Of a stretch of 64,000 nucleotides of DNA, positions 1 to 9,754 are shown one piece after another (the stretch's first letter is position 1; every line of letters begins with the position of its first letter). Both the position numbers and the translations under genes were made by a program. The DNA is from Flavilitoribacter sp020436695 (GTDB taxonomy: Bacteria > Bacteroidota > Bacteroidia > Chitinophagales > Saprospiraceae), in assembly GCA_041392665.1 (NCBI GenBank), contig JAWKLQ010000038.1, positions 28,704 through 92,703 on the forward strand, given 5' to 3'. A model generated the notes under the pieces. The model had not been told where the DNA came from, did not search any database, and saw nothing but the letters and a program-made list of their open reading frames with translations.

Positions 1-1
1 T

Positions 2-1855
2 ATGGGAATGCAAACGCCAAGCAGGGGGCCGTATGCCGGTTTGACGGGTTTTGCCAATATGACCGGTGAATTCAAGTTGGCCAAGAATGTGCTTACCCTG
101 GGCGTTATCGATTCCTTCGGCATTATAGATCCCTACAGTTCTCACGGCCCGGCATTTGACGGGCGCATCAAGCCCGAATTGGTCGCCTTTGGAATCGATG
201 GGGCTTCTGCGGCCGCTGCCCTGGCATCCGGCTCCTCGCTTTTGTTACAGCAGGTGTATGAAGAACTGGAAGGTGAGTTGCCACCGACAGCACTGGTTAA
301 GGCCCTGTTGATCAACGGAGCTGAAGACCTGGGCCTTTTAGGGCCGGATCACACCTATGGATTCGGCAATATTAATTTGTTTCGCTCTCTGCAAACCCTC
401 CTGGCCGGTCGCTATTGGAGCGATACCTTGTCGTATGACGGGCAAATGAGTCGACAGATCCAGGTGCCGGACCATGTGCGGCAGCTTAAGATCAGTCTGG
501 TATGGACCGATCCTCCGGCTGCCATAGCTGCGGAAAAGGCCCTGGTTAATGATATTGATATGAGGCTGATCCGGGGGGCTGATGGGCAAAGCTGGCTTCC
601 CTTTAATCTGTCGACCTTTCCTGACCTCGACTCTTTAAGCCAGCCGGCTATCAGAAAGCAAGATCATCTGAACAATGTGGAACAGATCGTCCTTGAGTAT
701 CCCCTGCCCGGTACTTATGAGATCACCCTGGAAGCTTATGATTTTGGAGTGAGTACTCAAAGCTTTCAACTGGTGTATGATTGGGATACCCTTTCCCGCT
801 TTCATTGGACGTTTCCTGTAGCCGGAGATGTGGTCGTTCCTAATGATAAATTTTACGAACAGATCCGCTGGTCGGCAGATGATTTGGCTGATGCGGCGGT
901 GCTTTCCTATACGCTGGATGGTGTGAACTGGACCGTCATAAGTGAAGAAGTAGACCCCAAAACCGGGTATTTTCAAACGTTCTTTCCCAGTGTTATTGCC
1001 AAAGCCAGATTTCGGATGCAGATCGGTGCCGAGGAATTCCTCAGCGACACCTTTACAATATCTCCCAGACCCAGGCTGGACTTTGTGTTGAACTGTCCGG
1101 ATTCCATAGCGGTCACCTGGCAGAAATTTCCCGGCATCGATACCTATCGGTTCTTCCGCCTGGGAGATCAGTACATGGAACCCTTTATGGAAAGTACGGA
1201 TACTTTTGTCGTTTTGCGCAAAACAGAAATACCCAATGCTTATCTGGCCATTGCTCCGGTGATGGCTGGCGGTTCGACCGGTACGAAAAGCCTGGCTTAC
1301 AATGTAGAAGAGCAGGGAGCTGCCTGCTATTCCCAGGGGCTATCCGGGCGAATTGTCGGAGAAGAGGCGGTGGTTTCTCTGTCACTTTCTCCTGCTTACG
1401 GGGTAGAGCAATTGACTTTGGAACGCCTCCTGAATGGGCAATGGGTAACCCGGGGGGCTATTACACAAATTACTGCTGCCGGAAATTATGATTTTACGGA
1501 TACGAATCTAGCGGTCGGTTCGAATACCTATCGTGTTCGTGTCGAACTGACCAACGGGCAGTCTGTTTATTCAGATATCATTACACTGTTCTACGTACTT
1601 CCGGATCAGTTCGTACTCTATCCTAATCCGTTTTCCCGTTTGATCGATGGCAATGTTCAGGTGCATTACAATACGGAACGGCCGGAAGAAATCCGGTTTC
1701 AGCTATTCACGGCCCTGGGAGCCAACGTCATGGATGTTTCACTACCCGAACTGCAAAGTGTAATTTTTTACGAGGACTTTCAGTCGGGCATGTACTTTTA
1801 TCGGTTTGTGCGGGATGAAACCCTGTTAGAAGCAGGTAAACTGGTCGTTCGGTAA
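2..1855 (+). CDS. Subtilisin-like S8 serine protease, 5'-truncated, with T9SS sorting domain
   Basis: This is the C-terminal 617 residues of a secreted S8 peptidase. The visible part contains the conserved SSHGP segment (about residues 46-50) and the catalytic-serine motif, here GASAAAA with S69, where most subtilases have GTSxAAP. The Asp and His of the triad must lie upstream of the window, so the ATG at base 2 is probably internal. After the catalytic domain come beta-rich segments, including a pro-domain-like jelly-roll (about residues 140-260) and fibronectin-like stretches. The protein ends with a type A T9SS sorting domain (LYPNPF near residue 540, terminal KLVVR), so it is expected to cross the outer membrane by the type IX system. 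Protease assignment is firm; substrate is unknown. Confidence 0.85.
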   Translation: MGMQTPSRGPYAGLTGFANMTGEFKLAKNVLTLGVIDSFGIIDPYSSHGPAFDGRIKPELVAFGIDGASAAAALASGSSLLLQQVYEELEGELPPTALVKALLINGAEDLGLLGPDHTYGFGNINLFRSLQTLLAGRYWSDTLSYDGQMSRQIQVPDHVRQLKISLVWTDPPAAIAAEKALVNDIDMRLIRGADGQSWLPFNLSTFPDLDSLSQPAIRKQDHLNNVEQIVLEYPLPGTYEITLEAYDFGVSTQSFQLVYDWDTLSRFHWTFPVAGDVVVPNDKFYEQIRWSADDLADAAVLSYTLDGVNWTVISEEVDPKTGYFQTFFPSVIAKARFRMQIGAEEFLSDTFTISPRPRLDFVLNCPDSIAVTWQKFPGIDTYRFFRLGDQYMEPFMESTDTFVVLRKTEIPNAYLAIAPVMAGGSTGTKSLAYNVEEQGAACYSQGLSGRIVGEEAVVSLSLSPAYGVEQLTLERLLNGQWVTRGAITQITAAGNYDFTDTNLAVGSNTYRVRVELTNGQSVYSDIITLFYVLPDQFVLYPNPFSRLIDGNVQVHYNTERPEEIRFQLFTALGANVMDVSLPELQSVIFYEDFQSGMYFYRFVRDETLLEAGKLVVR

Positions 1856-1879
1856 TAGCAAGTACGCATAAAGACGAAA

Positions 1880-2000
1880 AGTTGTCGGTGATCAGCCTGA
1901 TTGGCCAATGCCATAATGCCCGGATCAGGATTTAATGCCGGTCATTTGGGGTTAACCGGGTTAATTCAGCCTGGGCCATCACCTGACCACCGACAATCTG
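1880..2000. repeat. Imperfect inverted repeat between convergent genes
   Basis: The stretch between the protease stop and the copper-receptor stop carries arms TTGTCGGTG (1882-1890) and CACCGACAA (1989-1997). Partial pairing continues inward towards GGCC (around 1907) and GGGCCA. It sits where both converging transcripts end, so a bidirectional terminator or an intergenic repeat element are both possible. There is no clear T-tract. Confidence 0.4.
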
Positions 2001-2006
2001 AACCTA

Positions 2007-4277
2007 TTAGAAGGTGACATTTACACTGCCGAAAAAGGTCCGCCCCGGTGCGAAGATGGGGTTCGTAGTACCTCTTACAGCGCGGCTGAGATGCTCATAA
2101 TAATTTTCATTCAGTAGATTATTCGCTCCTGCACTACATCTGATCCTTTCGGAGATCCGGTAAGCCAGTTTTGCATCCAGTAAAGAGAAAGCAGGCGTAG
2201 TAGTTTCTCCAAACTCGGGAGAGATACGGGCCTGTTCCAGCACATGACGAAAACTCACTTCCGGTTGCAGCCTGCCATGCCAATAGCTGCCCTGCAGGGT
2301 ATACCTGAGGTCCAGGGGGGCGATCTCCGGCAGTGGTTGTTTCCGTTCGAGATCCTGGGCATAGGTATAGGCGAAACCCAACTGGTGTTGCAGGCCAAAC
2401 GGCAGCTCCTGGGTCAGGTTTACTTCAAAACCGGTTTTAAAGGCTTTGTCGATGTTAACAAAACGACGTACGCCGGGGCTGGTCGGCAGGTACGGGCTAA
2501 GTGATGTATCGATCACCGAAGAAATGAAGTGCTGAAGGTAGGACGCAAAAAGATCGATATTCAGTGCTGCCTTTTCTCCGCTCCACTGAAAGGTCAGGTC
2601 CAGTTGGTTATTCACTTCGGGAACGAGATCCGGGTTGCCCAGCATTTCGTACGGATCCTGTCCTACCGGGAAATAGTTGATGAAACGCTCAGTCAGGCTG
2701 GCACTCTGCTCGGCTCTACCCAGCCAGGCCCCCACTTTGACGTGTTCGCCCATCCGTTTTTGCATACCGAGACTAATGCTGGGATTGATCTGGGTGCTCT
2801 TGGTTTCCGGATTGACCTGGCTGAACTCCGTACCCGGATCGTTAATGCCGGCATTATTGATCTCCAGCCGGCCGGATAATACGTAGTTGATCGTACCCGC
2901 CTGGAGGTGATACTCACCAAAAAAGCCGGTTTTGCGAATGTAGCTATTTTGCCAGGCGTTGTCTTCGACGGTCTTTCCAGCATTAGGCCCCATTAGGAAT
3001 TCCCGGGTGCGGATACCTTTTGCGCCTTCCATGCGCAGATCCGCACCGGCGAAGAACCGGCCGTTGGAGAATTCCCAGACACCCTCCGTACGGCCGCCGT
3101 AATTGTAAGTATGGGCGTTCGTGGCGGCGTTCATCGTGCGGGGATCCAGGGGTTTCAGCAGGTTATCCATCAGGTGATCTACAAAAGACCCAAAGACCGA
3201 GGTATTCCATGACTTTAAATGTTGGCGGTTGATCGTCAGATCGTGCCGGGCATTGAACAGCCAGGTATTATCCTCCCGTAGATCCATCGGCAAAGCGGGG
3301 AAATCAGCATCTCTGGCCATGTTGTACAGTGCCGATACGGTGATTTGTTGTTTGGAAGAGAGTTTGGCCCCCAGATTGGCGCCAAAACTTCCCCGGAGAA
3401 AATCAGCCGGTATCGTTTGACCATTACCGGCTTTATAATCATCTCCCTGAGACCAGGCACCGAATACACTGAGGTCATACCGGGCACCGCTAAACCCGAC
3501 CTGCCCCTCACTGCGCACCAGATTCCCGTTGCTCTGGTATTCGGAAGAGAACCGGCCATACACATCCGGATCTTCGGTATAGCGCGGCCTGGTCTGTACA
3601 AAATTAATGGTGCCGCCAAAGCCGGTTCCGTAGCGCAGTGCGTGCGGGCCTTTAAGGATCTCTACCCGGTCCATCATGTTAGGCGCCATTTGGCTGGTAG
3701 GCGGGTCCATGCGGTTGGGGCAGGCGGCGGTAGCACTTTGTACACCGTTCAGAACGATATTCAGTTGGTTGTACTTAAAACCCCGGAACACGGGATCAAA
3801 ACCATAGCTGCCGCTCTTGCGGATGCTGTTGATGGCCGGTATCTGGTTGAGGATGGCCGCCCCGTCGTGCTCCATTCTTTCCTGATAGTCGATATTGATC
3901 CGATCGTCTGGTTGCTGATTGGGGCGAAGCCCGATAATGGTGGCTGGTTGAAGGCTGAGGATAATACTTTTCCGGTAGTATACTTTTTGGTGGATCAATT
4001 CCTGTATGGTTTGCTCGTCCCATACCCATGCTCCATAATTCACGTGAGATAATTGCATCTGCTCACCGGGAGTGATTGAAAAAGAGATCAGACCATGTTC
4101 ATCTGAGAGACCAGTTTGAGTGCCGTATTGATAGGTAGCCTCCTGGATGGGTTGTGCCGTGTCTTCATCCAAAAGTTGAATATGCTTAACTTCTTGTGCA
4201 AAATTGTTGATAGCAGACAGGAATAGCAATGCCATGCACATCAGGGACAAGCTGATTGTTTTTTTATCGAAGCCCAT
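2007..4277 (-). CDS. TonB-dependent copper receptor (OprC/NosA-like)
   Basis: Outer-membrane TonB-dependent transporter of 756 residues: signal peptide (1-27), carboxypeptidase-regulatory-like beta domain (about 30-110), plug (about 125-235), then the barrel. The plug holds ACPNRMDPP with C186 and M190 in CxxxM spacing, and the barrel has H368-L-M370, an HxM pair 182 residues further on. In the copper importer OprC a CxxxM plus HxM site binds copper with nearly the same separation, so copper, not siderophore, is the inferred substrate. It lies 123 bp downstream of a small Cys-containing membrane protein on the same strand and is probably co-transcribed with it. The C-terminus ends in an aromatic residue (NVTF), as expected for a barrel. 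Confidence 0.88.
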   Translation of the reverse strand: MGFDKKTISLSLMCMALLFLSAINNFAQEVKHIQLLDEDTAQPIQEATYQYGTQTGLSDEHGLISFSITPGEQMQLSHVNYGAWVWDEQTIQELIHQKVYYRKSIILSLQPATIIGLRPNQQPDDRINIDYQERMEHDGAAILNQIPAINSIRKSGSYGFDPVFRGFKYNQLNIVLNGVQSATAACPNRMDPPTSQMAPNMMDRVEILKGPHALRYGTGFGGTINFVQTRPRYTEDPDVYGRFSSEYQSNGNLVRSEGQVGFSGARYDLSVFGAWSQGDDYKAGNGQTIPADFLRGSFGANLGAKLSSKQQITVSALYNMARDADFPALPMDLREDNTWLFNARHDLTINRQHLKSWNTSVFGSFVDHLMDNLLKPLDPRTMNAATNAHTYNYGGRTEGVWEFSNGRFFAGADLRMEGAKGIRTREFLMGPNAGKTVEDNAWQNSYIRKTGFFGEYHLQAGTINYVLSGRLEINNAGINDPGTEFSQVNPETKSTQINPSISLGMQKRMGEHVKVGAWLGRAEQSASLTERFINYFPVGQDPYEMLGNPDLVPEVNNQLDLTFQWSGEKAALNIDLFASYLQHFISSVIDTSLSPYLPTSPGVRRFVNIDKAFKTGFEVNLTQELPFGLQHQLGFAYTYAQDLERKQPLPEIAPLDLRYTLQGSYWHGRLQPEVSFRHVLEQARISPEFGETTTPAFSLLDAKLAYRISERIRCSAGANNLLNENYYEHLSRAVRGTTNPIFAPGRTFFGSVNVTF

Positions 4278-4400
4278 TTTATTTGGATTATAATGCTGTT
4301 AATGAAAAGGCATACAACTCACTTGGCCGGATGTGAATACATCATAGCCATGATCACCCGTACCGGAGACCGGTAAGAATGGATAATATGCCTGAAATGA

Positions 4401-4793
4401 TCAGATGATAAATGAAACGGGCCGTGGAGGATGGAAGATATCAAAGGTGAAAGTGGTAGGAAAAAGATCGCAAAGTTCTAAGAACGATGGCTCGTGGTAG
4501 TTGCTTGTGATGATCACTTTGGCACTCTCACTGAGATCATGGATGTACAGCGTAGTAGAAGCCTTTTCCTGAACGCTGTTCGGAAGGTCCTGCTGTTTTT
4601 TTTCTTCGGCTTTCTTGAGCTGATCCGAAAGATAGCATTTTCCACTACAGAGCAGCAGGGGCTCATCCTTATTGATACAAAGCACTTCAGCAATAAAATC
4701 CTGATGGATCTTAAAGTCAAGGATAATCCACAGCTCATTCAATTGAGCTGAAAGGAAAGACAGGAGTAATATGCTGGCCAGGAGCCGGTTCAA
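4401..4793 (-). CDS. Small Cys-containing membrane/periplasmic protein, probable copper uptake partner
   Basis: A 130-residue protein with an N-terminal hydrophobic segment (about 3-20) that acts as a signal or anchor, then a conserved-looking stretch with C39 in LCINKDEP and LLCSGKCYL (two Cys four residues apart). Proteins of this shape are common beside TonB receptors in Bacteroidota; I know no defined function. The start is read as TTG because no ATG or GTG is available before the hydrophobic segment. A -7 box lies just upstream, so the leader would be very short. The C-terminal region FDIFHPPRP is short and non-membrane. Co-location with the OprC-like receptor suggests a role in copper handling (inference). 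Confidence 0.7.
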   Translation of the reverse strand: MNRLLASILLLSFLSAQLNELWIILDFKIHQDFIAEVLCINKDEPLLLCSGKCYLSDQLKKAEEKKQQDLPNSVQEKASTTLYIHDLSESAKVIITSNYHEPSFLELCDLFPTTFTFDIFHPPRPVSFII

Positions 4794-4806
4794 GTGCTTT
4801 TTGCGG

Positions 4807-4814
4807 CAAATGTA
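4807..4814 (-). promoter_or_regulatory. Candidate Bacteroidota -7 box for the copper unit
   Basis: On the minus strand this reads TACATTTG, matching TAnnTTTG, 14 bp before the TTG start at 4793. No clear -33 TTG was found at the usual 19-21 bp spacing. If used, the transcript would start within a few bases of the start codon. Confidence 0.45.
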
Positions 4815-4851
4815 CTTAATTTCCCCAAACCTTTGTGGTCCGGTTATTATT

Positions 4852-4872
4852 GCAGACCAATCTTTGGTCTGC
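4852..4872. promoter_or_regulatory. Perfect 9-bp dyad, candidate operator of the copper unit
   Basis: GCAGACCAA and TTGGTCTGC form a perfect dyad separated by 3 bases. It is about 40 bp upstream of the -7 box of the copper unit, where a metal-responsive regulator could bind. No regulator gene is adjacent. Confidence 0.4.
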
Positions 4873-4928
4873 TAATATGCCATATAATGTTGTAACCGAT
4901 CAAATTTTGACAAAACGGTGATGTAACA

Positions 4929-7799
4929 TTACCGGACACCCTCGCGGTAAACGCTCTCCGGAGGTCCCAGATAGCTCGGTTGCAGCCCACCGGCATCGAT
5001 CACGAATTTCTGGAAAACAACGCCCGGGTCGACCATCCAGATTTTTAGTGTATGCTGACCGGCTTTGACTGCTTTGTGCGTCGATTGCCTGATCCGGATA
5101 TGATCCGTCACCGAATTATTCCACCAGTCCGGATACTCCCAGTCCGGTTTTTCATCGCCTTCATGTACATTAATGATCTGCGGTGCTTCATCATCGATGG
5201 CGATGGCGTATTTCAAACCTTCGTTCTTCTGGTAATTCAAAGTTGGAGAAAGGTAGGTATCAATGCTTAAATCGCCTTCATTGAAAATTGTGAAGGTATA
5301 TTCCAAACGGGGAGTGTTTTCACCCGGGACTTGCCGGTCCGAATTGGCTGGTTCCACCGTGATGGCCGCATTCGTCCGTCCCATATTGGGGATAACCGTC
5401 CAACTGATGTCGCGGGAGTCAATCTTTTGCGTGAAATGGGGCGCTTCGATAGATACTACTCCATTGTTCTCCACAAAACCGGTCGCCTCCGGTAGGTCAT
5501 TGCGAATAGGGACTTTTACCCTGAATTCCTGACCGACACCAGCAATTACCAACTCTCCGCTTTCCTGACCGGCCGGTGCTTTGTCCCAATTTACGCTGAC
5601 GTACACTTTGTCTTCAAATTGTACTGTACCACTTTCCGAAGATAATTCGATCCAGTCATTATCCGTACGGACCGTATAGTTCAACGGATCGAGGCCCCGG
5701 TTAAAGATCTCGATATAGTACTGCTGATCATTAATGGGATCAAAAGAAGAAAAACTGCGACTATACAGTCCTCCCGGGCTCCAGCGTGATGAAGGACCGT
5801 GTTCCACAACATAACCCAAAGCGGCCGCAGTCGGGGTCTGGATATAGGAAACTTCCGGCATTTTATTCACGGGCGGGTTGTTCCAGTTGGTATAGCCGAT
5901 GTGGGTTTGGGACATCATGTGGTTCCACTTGCCACCGGCCAGATTTTCGTGGTAATATTGGATGAGTTCGGCATCTTTGAAGAACTTCTCCTTTACCTGA
6001 TCGGCATAGTAATTAGTGGATGCCCGGCTTTGCCTGCCGTACAGTTGATTCTTGCCGGCGGCTACATACATTTCGTTCAGGTTACTGCTGATCTCGATAG
6101 GGAAGTGCACCAGTTGATAATAGGCAGCTTTATGACTTTCGGGAAGCTTATGGTAGATGACTTTGCTCTGCGCCAGTAATTGTTGGTATTCCTCAATGAT
6201 CTGGTCAGCTTCGCGATTGTGACTCAGACTATAGGTATCCGGCTTCAGCATTTCCGGCGTGCGGCGTGCGCTGTATTTAGTGGAAAGGGCAAGTATCCCG
6301 GCAATTTCTGCGGCGTATTCACTGCCGAATTGCTGTTCGGTCCACTTCACGTAATAGCTGGGCAGATCTTCGGCATCGATACCTTCGGCATCCCAGGCAA
6401 AGTCGAGAAAAAAGCTGATGGGCAGCTCCATCGGTTTGAGGTCGCCCACATTGACGATCCAGAGATCCTGTACGCCCCATTGATAAGCCAGGTTCATCTG
6501 TTCCCAGACCCGTTCGATCTGGGTAACGTTGATCCAGCGGTAAGAAACCGGCCCCCCGACAAAATCAAAGTGGTAATACATACCGTAACCTCCCGGATGG
6601 TCCAGGTCTTCTTTTTTGGGAAGGATGCGTACATTGCCCCAGTTGTCATCACAAAACAGGATCAGAATATCGTCGTCCACCCGCATGCCTTTATCGTAGT
6701 AATCCTGTACTTCCTTGTACAGGGCCCAAACCTGCGGCGTTGCTTCGATGGGTTTTCCGGTTACTTCGGTAATGATCTTCCTTTGATCGGCAATAATGGT
6801 TTTCATCAATCCCACTGCGGTTTCCTCCGTCATGGCTTCATCGCCGTCGCCACGCATACCCAACGTCACCACGCTTTCGCGATCTCCCATGCGCTTAATG
6901 CCTTCTTTCCAAAATTCGGTCAGTTTTTCTTTATTGGTTTCGTAGTTCCAGTCTCCTCCTTTATAGCGGCTCCATTCCTCGTGGTAGCGCATCATAGGCT
7001 CATGATGGGTGGTGGAAATGACAATGCCGTATTCATCGGCCAGTCGGGCATTCTCGGGGTCATCCGTAGCAAATACGGCAGGGCGCCACATGGCCGGCCA
7101 GAGATAATTTCCTTTGTTGCGCAGGATCAGCTCAAAGATCTTTTCGTAGAACTGATGATTAAATCCGCCGAATTGTTCTTCCGCCCAGTTTCGGAGGGCC
7201 GGGGCCTCATCGTTGAGAAAGATCCCCCGGTATTTGACCGAAGGCGCTTTGGATACGTATCGCTCTTTTTTGATGAACAATTCCTCACTTTTTTTAACGG
7301 GAGCATCGGCCCACCAATACCAGGGAGAAACGCCGATCTTTTCCGATAGGGTAAAGACGCCATATGCCGCCCCACGCTTATCACTCCCGACAATGACAAG
7401 AGCTTCGTCTATCCCGCGAAACGGTTTTTTCACCGTTTGAATGATGAAACGTTCCCATTGGCTGCGAATGGCATCGACATTGAGTTTTTTTGCGGCGATC
7501 AGTTGGCGGATCAGAGGGCTGTTGTCTATGCTGCCGATAATGATTATCCGTTTCGGAGTCTGTCCCTTCGAAGAGAAGATGTCCGGTTTTTTACCCGTTA
7601 CCTTTTCAATGTCGCCGGCCAGAAAGGCAGCAGATCGCTGTACCAGTATTTCATCGGCAGCATCATACAGGATACCCGCCGTGCCGGTATCATCAACAAT
7701 TGCGAAATGTTCTTTTGGATTTTGTGTATGATGGCTTACCTGTAGTTGCGCATACGACAGCGCAGGGAGCAGCAGCAAGAAGATGAAGAGATCTTTCAT
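4929..7799 (-). CDS. Glycoside hydrolase family 115 (xylan alpha-1,2-glucuronidase)
   Basis: A 956-residue secreted enzyme with signal peptide (1-17). It follows the GH115 layout: N-terminal alpha/beta domain (about 30-170), TIM-barrel catalytic domain with NYLWPAMW at 231-238 and THHEPMMRYHEEW near 257, then a helical region and a C-terminal beta-sandwich (about 790-950). GH115 enzymes remove (methyl)glucuronic acid side chains from glucuronoxylan or arabinogalactan. No SusC/SusD pair is adjacent, so it is not in a classical PUL here. It has no T9SS sorting domain and probably ends in the periplasm. The leader contains a 13-bp direct repeat that includes the start-codon context. Confidence 0.93.
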   Translation of the reverse strand: MKDLFIFLLLLPALSYAQLQVSHHTQNPKEHFAIVDDTGTAGILYDAADEILVQRSAAFLAGDIEKVTGKKPDIFSSKGQTPKRIIIIGSIDNSPLIRQLIAAKKLNVDAIRSQWERFIIQTVKKPFRGIDEALVIVGSDKRGAAYGVFTLSEKIGVSPWYWWADAPVKKSEELFIKKERYVSKAPSVKYRGIFLNDEAPALRNWAEEQFGGFNHQFYEKIFELILRNKGNYLWPAMWRPAVFATDDPENARLADEYGIVISTTHHEPMMRYHEEWSRYKGGDWNYETNKEKLTEFWKEGIKRMGDRESVVTLGMRGDGDEAMTEETAVGLMKTIIADQRKIITEVTGKPIEATPQVWALYKEVQDYYDKGMRVDDDILILFCDDNWGNVRILPKKEDLDHPGGYGMYYHFDFVGGPVSYRWINVTQIERVWEQMNLAYQWGVQDLWIVNVGDLKPMELPISFFLDFAWDAEGIDAEDLPSYYVKWTEQQFGSEYAAEIAGILALSTKYSARRTPEMLKPDTYSLSHNREADQIIEEYQQLLAQSKVIYHKLPESHKAAYYQLVHFPIEISSNLNEMYVAAGKNQLYGRQSRASTNYYADQVKEKFFKDAELIQYYHENLAGGKWNHMMSQTHIGYTNWNNPPVNKMPEVSYIQTPTAAALGYVVEHGPSSRWSPGGLYSRSFSSFDPINDQQYYIEIFNRGLDPLNYTVRTDNDWIELSSESGTVQFEDKVYVSVNWDKAPAGQESGELVIAGVGQEFRVKVPIRNDLPEATGFVENNGVVSIEAPHFTQKIDSRDISWTVIPNMGRTNAAITVEPANSDRQVPGENTPRLEYTFTIFNEGDLSIDTYLSPTLNYQKNEGLKYAIAIDDEAPQIINVHEGDEKPDWEYPDWWNNSVTDHIRIRQSTHKAVKAGQHTLKIWMVDPGVVFQKFVIDAGGLQPSYLGPPESVYREGVR

Positions 7800-7831
7800 G
7801 GTTTTTCGTTATCGATCAATGGTTTTTCGTT
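7798..7831 (-). repeat. 13-bp direct repeat across the GH115 start
   Basis: ATGGTTTTTCGTT on the plus strand occurs at 7798-7810 and again at 7819-7831. On the coding strand this gives AACGAAAAACCAT twice, the second copy overlapping the ATG. A small duplication of the translation-initiation region is the simplest reading. Confidence 0.6.
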
Positions 7832-7988
7832 GCCGATCTAAATTCTCTATAAGTTATGATCTAACTCAAAGAAATAAACAATCGATTGCGTAAATTACGA
7901 TAAATAATTGAATAATAAATTGAGTCCCAAATTACTCAAGTCACCGTCACGGCGTCCAAATAATATCGGTATCATGCTGCTCATTGGA

Positions 7989-9611
7989 TCATTTTTTCAA
8001 GATCAATTTCTGCGTGGCCCGTTCATAAGGCGTTTCTAATGTAATGAGATACATTTTTTCCGTCGAAAGATGATGGATATCCTGGTTAATGGTATGTTGA
8101 CCAATGCCCTGATGGTACAATATACTAGATTCGATCAGCGCTCCGCGGGTATCTCTGATGGTCAGTTTCACATCACCGGATTTTTGCAGATGGTAATCGA
8201 TGTTCAGGGCCCCTATATTGGGATTGGGGTAAATACGCATTTCCAGGGTGTCGACCTCGGTTTCATTGGCGTCACCGAGAGACAGCACATTGTCTCTCGT
8301 GAGATAAACTTTAAATATCTGGGAAGAGGCGGAGCTTTGTGTTCCATCATTGATGAAAAAAATATTGGGGGCCGAACTGCTGATCCCACCGTAGATGTAG
8401 CCCATAAGTGTTTTATCGCCTGGCAGTTCGCCTAATTTTACAACTTGATTGTTGTATTTCGGCAATTCTTCATTTGGGATAAATTCCGCACCCGCACCGA
8501 GTAAGGCCGGCATCTCTACCGGAAGTTTATATTCAGTCATGGTGCCGTCGGCTGCTCTGGTCACCTGGGCAATTGTTTTTATAAAAGGTACATCATCGTC
8601 TCGAACTAGAGATCCTGAGTCGTCGTAATATTGGGCAATACCTCCGAAGAAAACCGTATGCATTTGGTTATCAACGGCATCATATAACGGCAGTACAGCA
8701 CAATGATAATGGTTGTAATACTGCTGAAAGGAATCATTGACAGCGTAACCGTCGGCATCTACATTGACGCAGTTTAAAAAAGGCAGATCGACGGTGGGCT
8801 GGAAAACCCCCGAAAACATGGTAATGCCTTCTTCTCCATTGGGCATGATCTGGGCTACCGCATTAAAATCTCTTCTATGTAGGTTCTCGTTATCCGTATA
8901 AGACGTTAAATGATCAATGGTGATCGTGCTGCCATCATCCGTTAGAGAAAATATGCTGATCGAATTGGTGTATTCCTGAATAAAACCAGGGCCATGATCC
9001 GGTCCCATAGGATTATATCTGCCGATAAATTTTTGACCGCCGAGCAAATAATAATGATCATTGATCTTATTCACCCGTCCTCCCGTGACCTGAAATTTCG
9101 GATCAGTGATTTGCCTGAAATAGGCGGTGAAGTCCGTCCCGTTCATTACGGCATCGATCACCTCAGGCACTTTGATCGCCGTTAACTGACCAAAAGTAGT
9201 ATGGTCTCCTTGTGTGGCGCTATAGCCATACCCACCAAAACAATACAGATAGTCACCTTCCTGATAAAACTCCATATCCGTAGCACTTAATTGCTCCTGG
9301 ATGGAAGTGGGTAGGGAGGTCAGCGTGGCGGTCCATTTTTGCCCGGCAAGCGGGTCAATGACGATCAGTTGATTATTATGTCCTGCCAGATCGAAGGAAG
9401 CCCAGGGTTGTCTTCTATGCAGTCCGTCAAGCCTTCCCCCAACGATCAACCATTTGCCGTTGTCCTGCCCGAATGCAAAGGATTGAATGCCGCCCAGATC
9501 ATCAATGTTCATGGGCTCAATAGATATGCTGAAGGGGGCCGTCTGGGACAATAAACCCAATGGGAAAAATATACAGAAAGCCAGTGCTGCCTGTTTTAAG
9601 CTGATGTTCAT
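7989..9611 (-). CDS. Secreted kelch-like beta-propeller protein with T9SS sorting domain
   Basis: A 540-residue protein when started at the ATG at 9609-9611, which places a clean signal peptide (about residues 4-22) at the N-terminus; an upstream in-frame ATG at 9656 would add 15 polar residues. The body shows repeated WLIVGGRLDG, YLYCFGGYGY, HYYLLGGQ and TLMGYIYGG strands, typical of kelch propeller blades, from about 35 to 440. The last 80 residues are a type A T9SS sorting domain (RIYPNPN near 463, ending KLILKK). It is expected on the cell surface or released. Ligand or enzymatic role is unknown; no catalytic motif is seen. Confidence 0.75.
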   Translation of the reverse strand: MNISLKQAALAFCIFFPLGLLSQTAPFSISIEPMNIDDLGGIQSFAFGQDNGKWLIVGGRLDGLHRRQPWASFDLAGHNNQLIVIDPLAGQKWTATLTSLPTSIQEQLSATDMEFYQEGDYLYCFGGYGYSATQGDHTTFGQLTAIKVPEVIDAVMNGTDFTAYFRQITDPKFQVTGGRVNKINDHYYLLGGQKFIGRYNPMGPDHGPGFIQEYTNSISIFSLTDDGSTITIDHLTSYTDNENLHRRDFNAVAQIMPNGEEGITMFSGVFQPTVDLPFLNCVNVDADGYAVNDSFQQYYNHYHCAVLPLYDAVDNQMHTVFFGGIAQYYDDSGSLVRDDDVPFIKTIAQVTRAADGTMTEYKLPVEMPALLGAGAEFIPNEELPKYNNQVVKLGELPGDKTLMGYIYGGISSSAPNIFFINDGTQSSASSQIFKVYLTRDNVLSLGDANETEVDTLEMRIYPNPNIGALNIDYHLQKSGDVKLTIRDTRGALIESSILYHQGIGQHTINQDIHHLSTEKMYLITLETPYERATQKLILKK

Positions 9612-9754
9612 GATCGATATGTTTTGCTTACATCGACTATCGTCTATTTGTGGCAATAGCCGGTTCCGGTTCCGTTAAGTACTTTGCCGGGGTTAAAAGT
9701 ACTATGCCGGTCAGCTCCATATCGTGATCCATATCTCATAAGGCCGATTATACG

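Noticed and set aside
6180..7349. 389-residue open frame antisense to the GH115 gene
   Set aside because: It mirrors the codon structure of a certain gene, has no family resemblance and no promoter; shadow frame.
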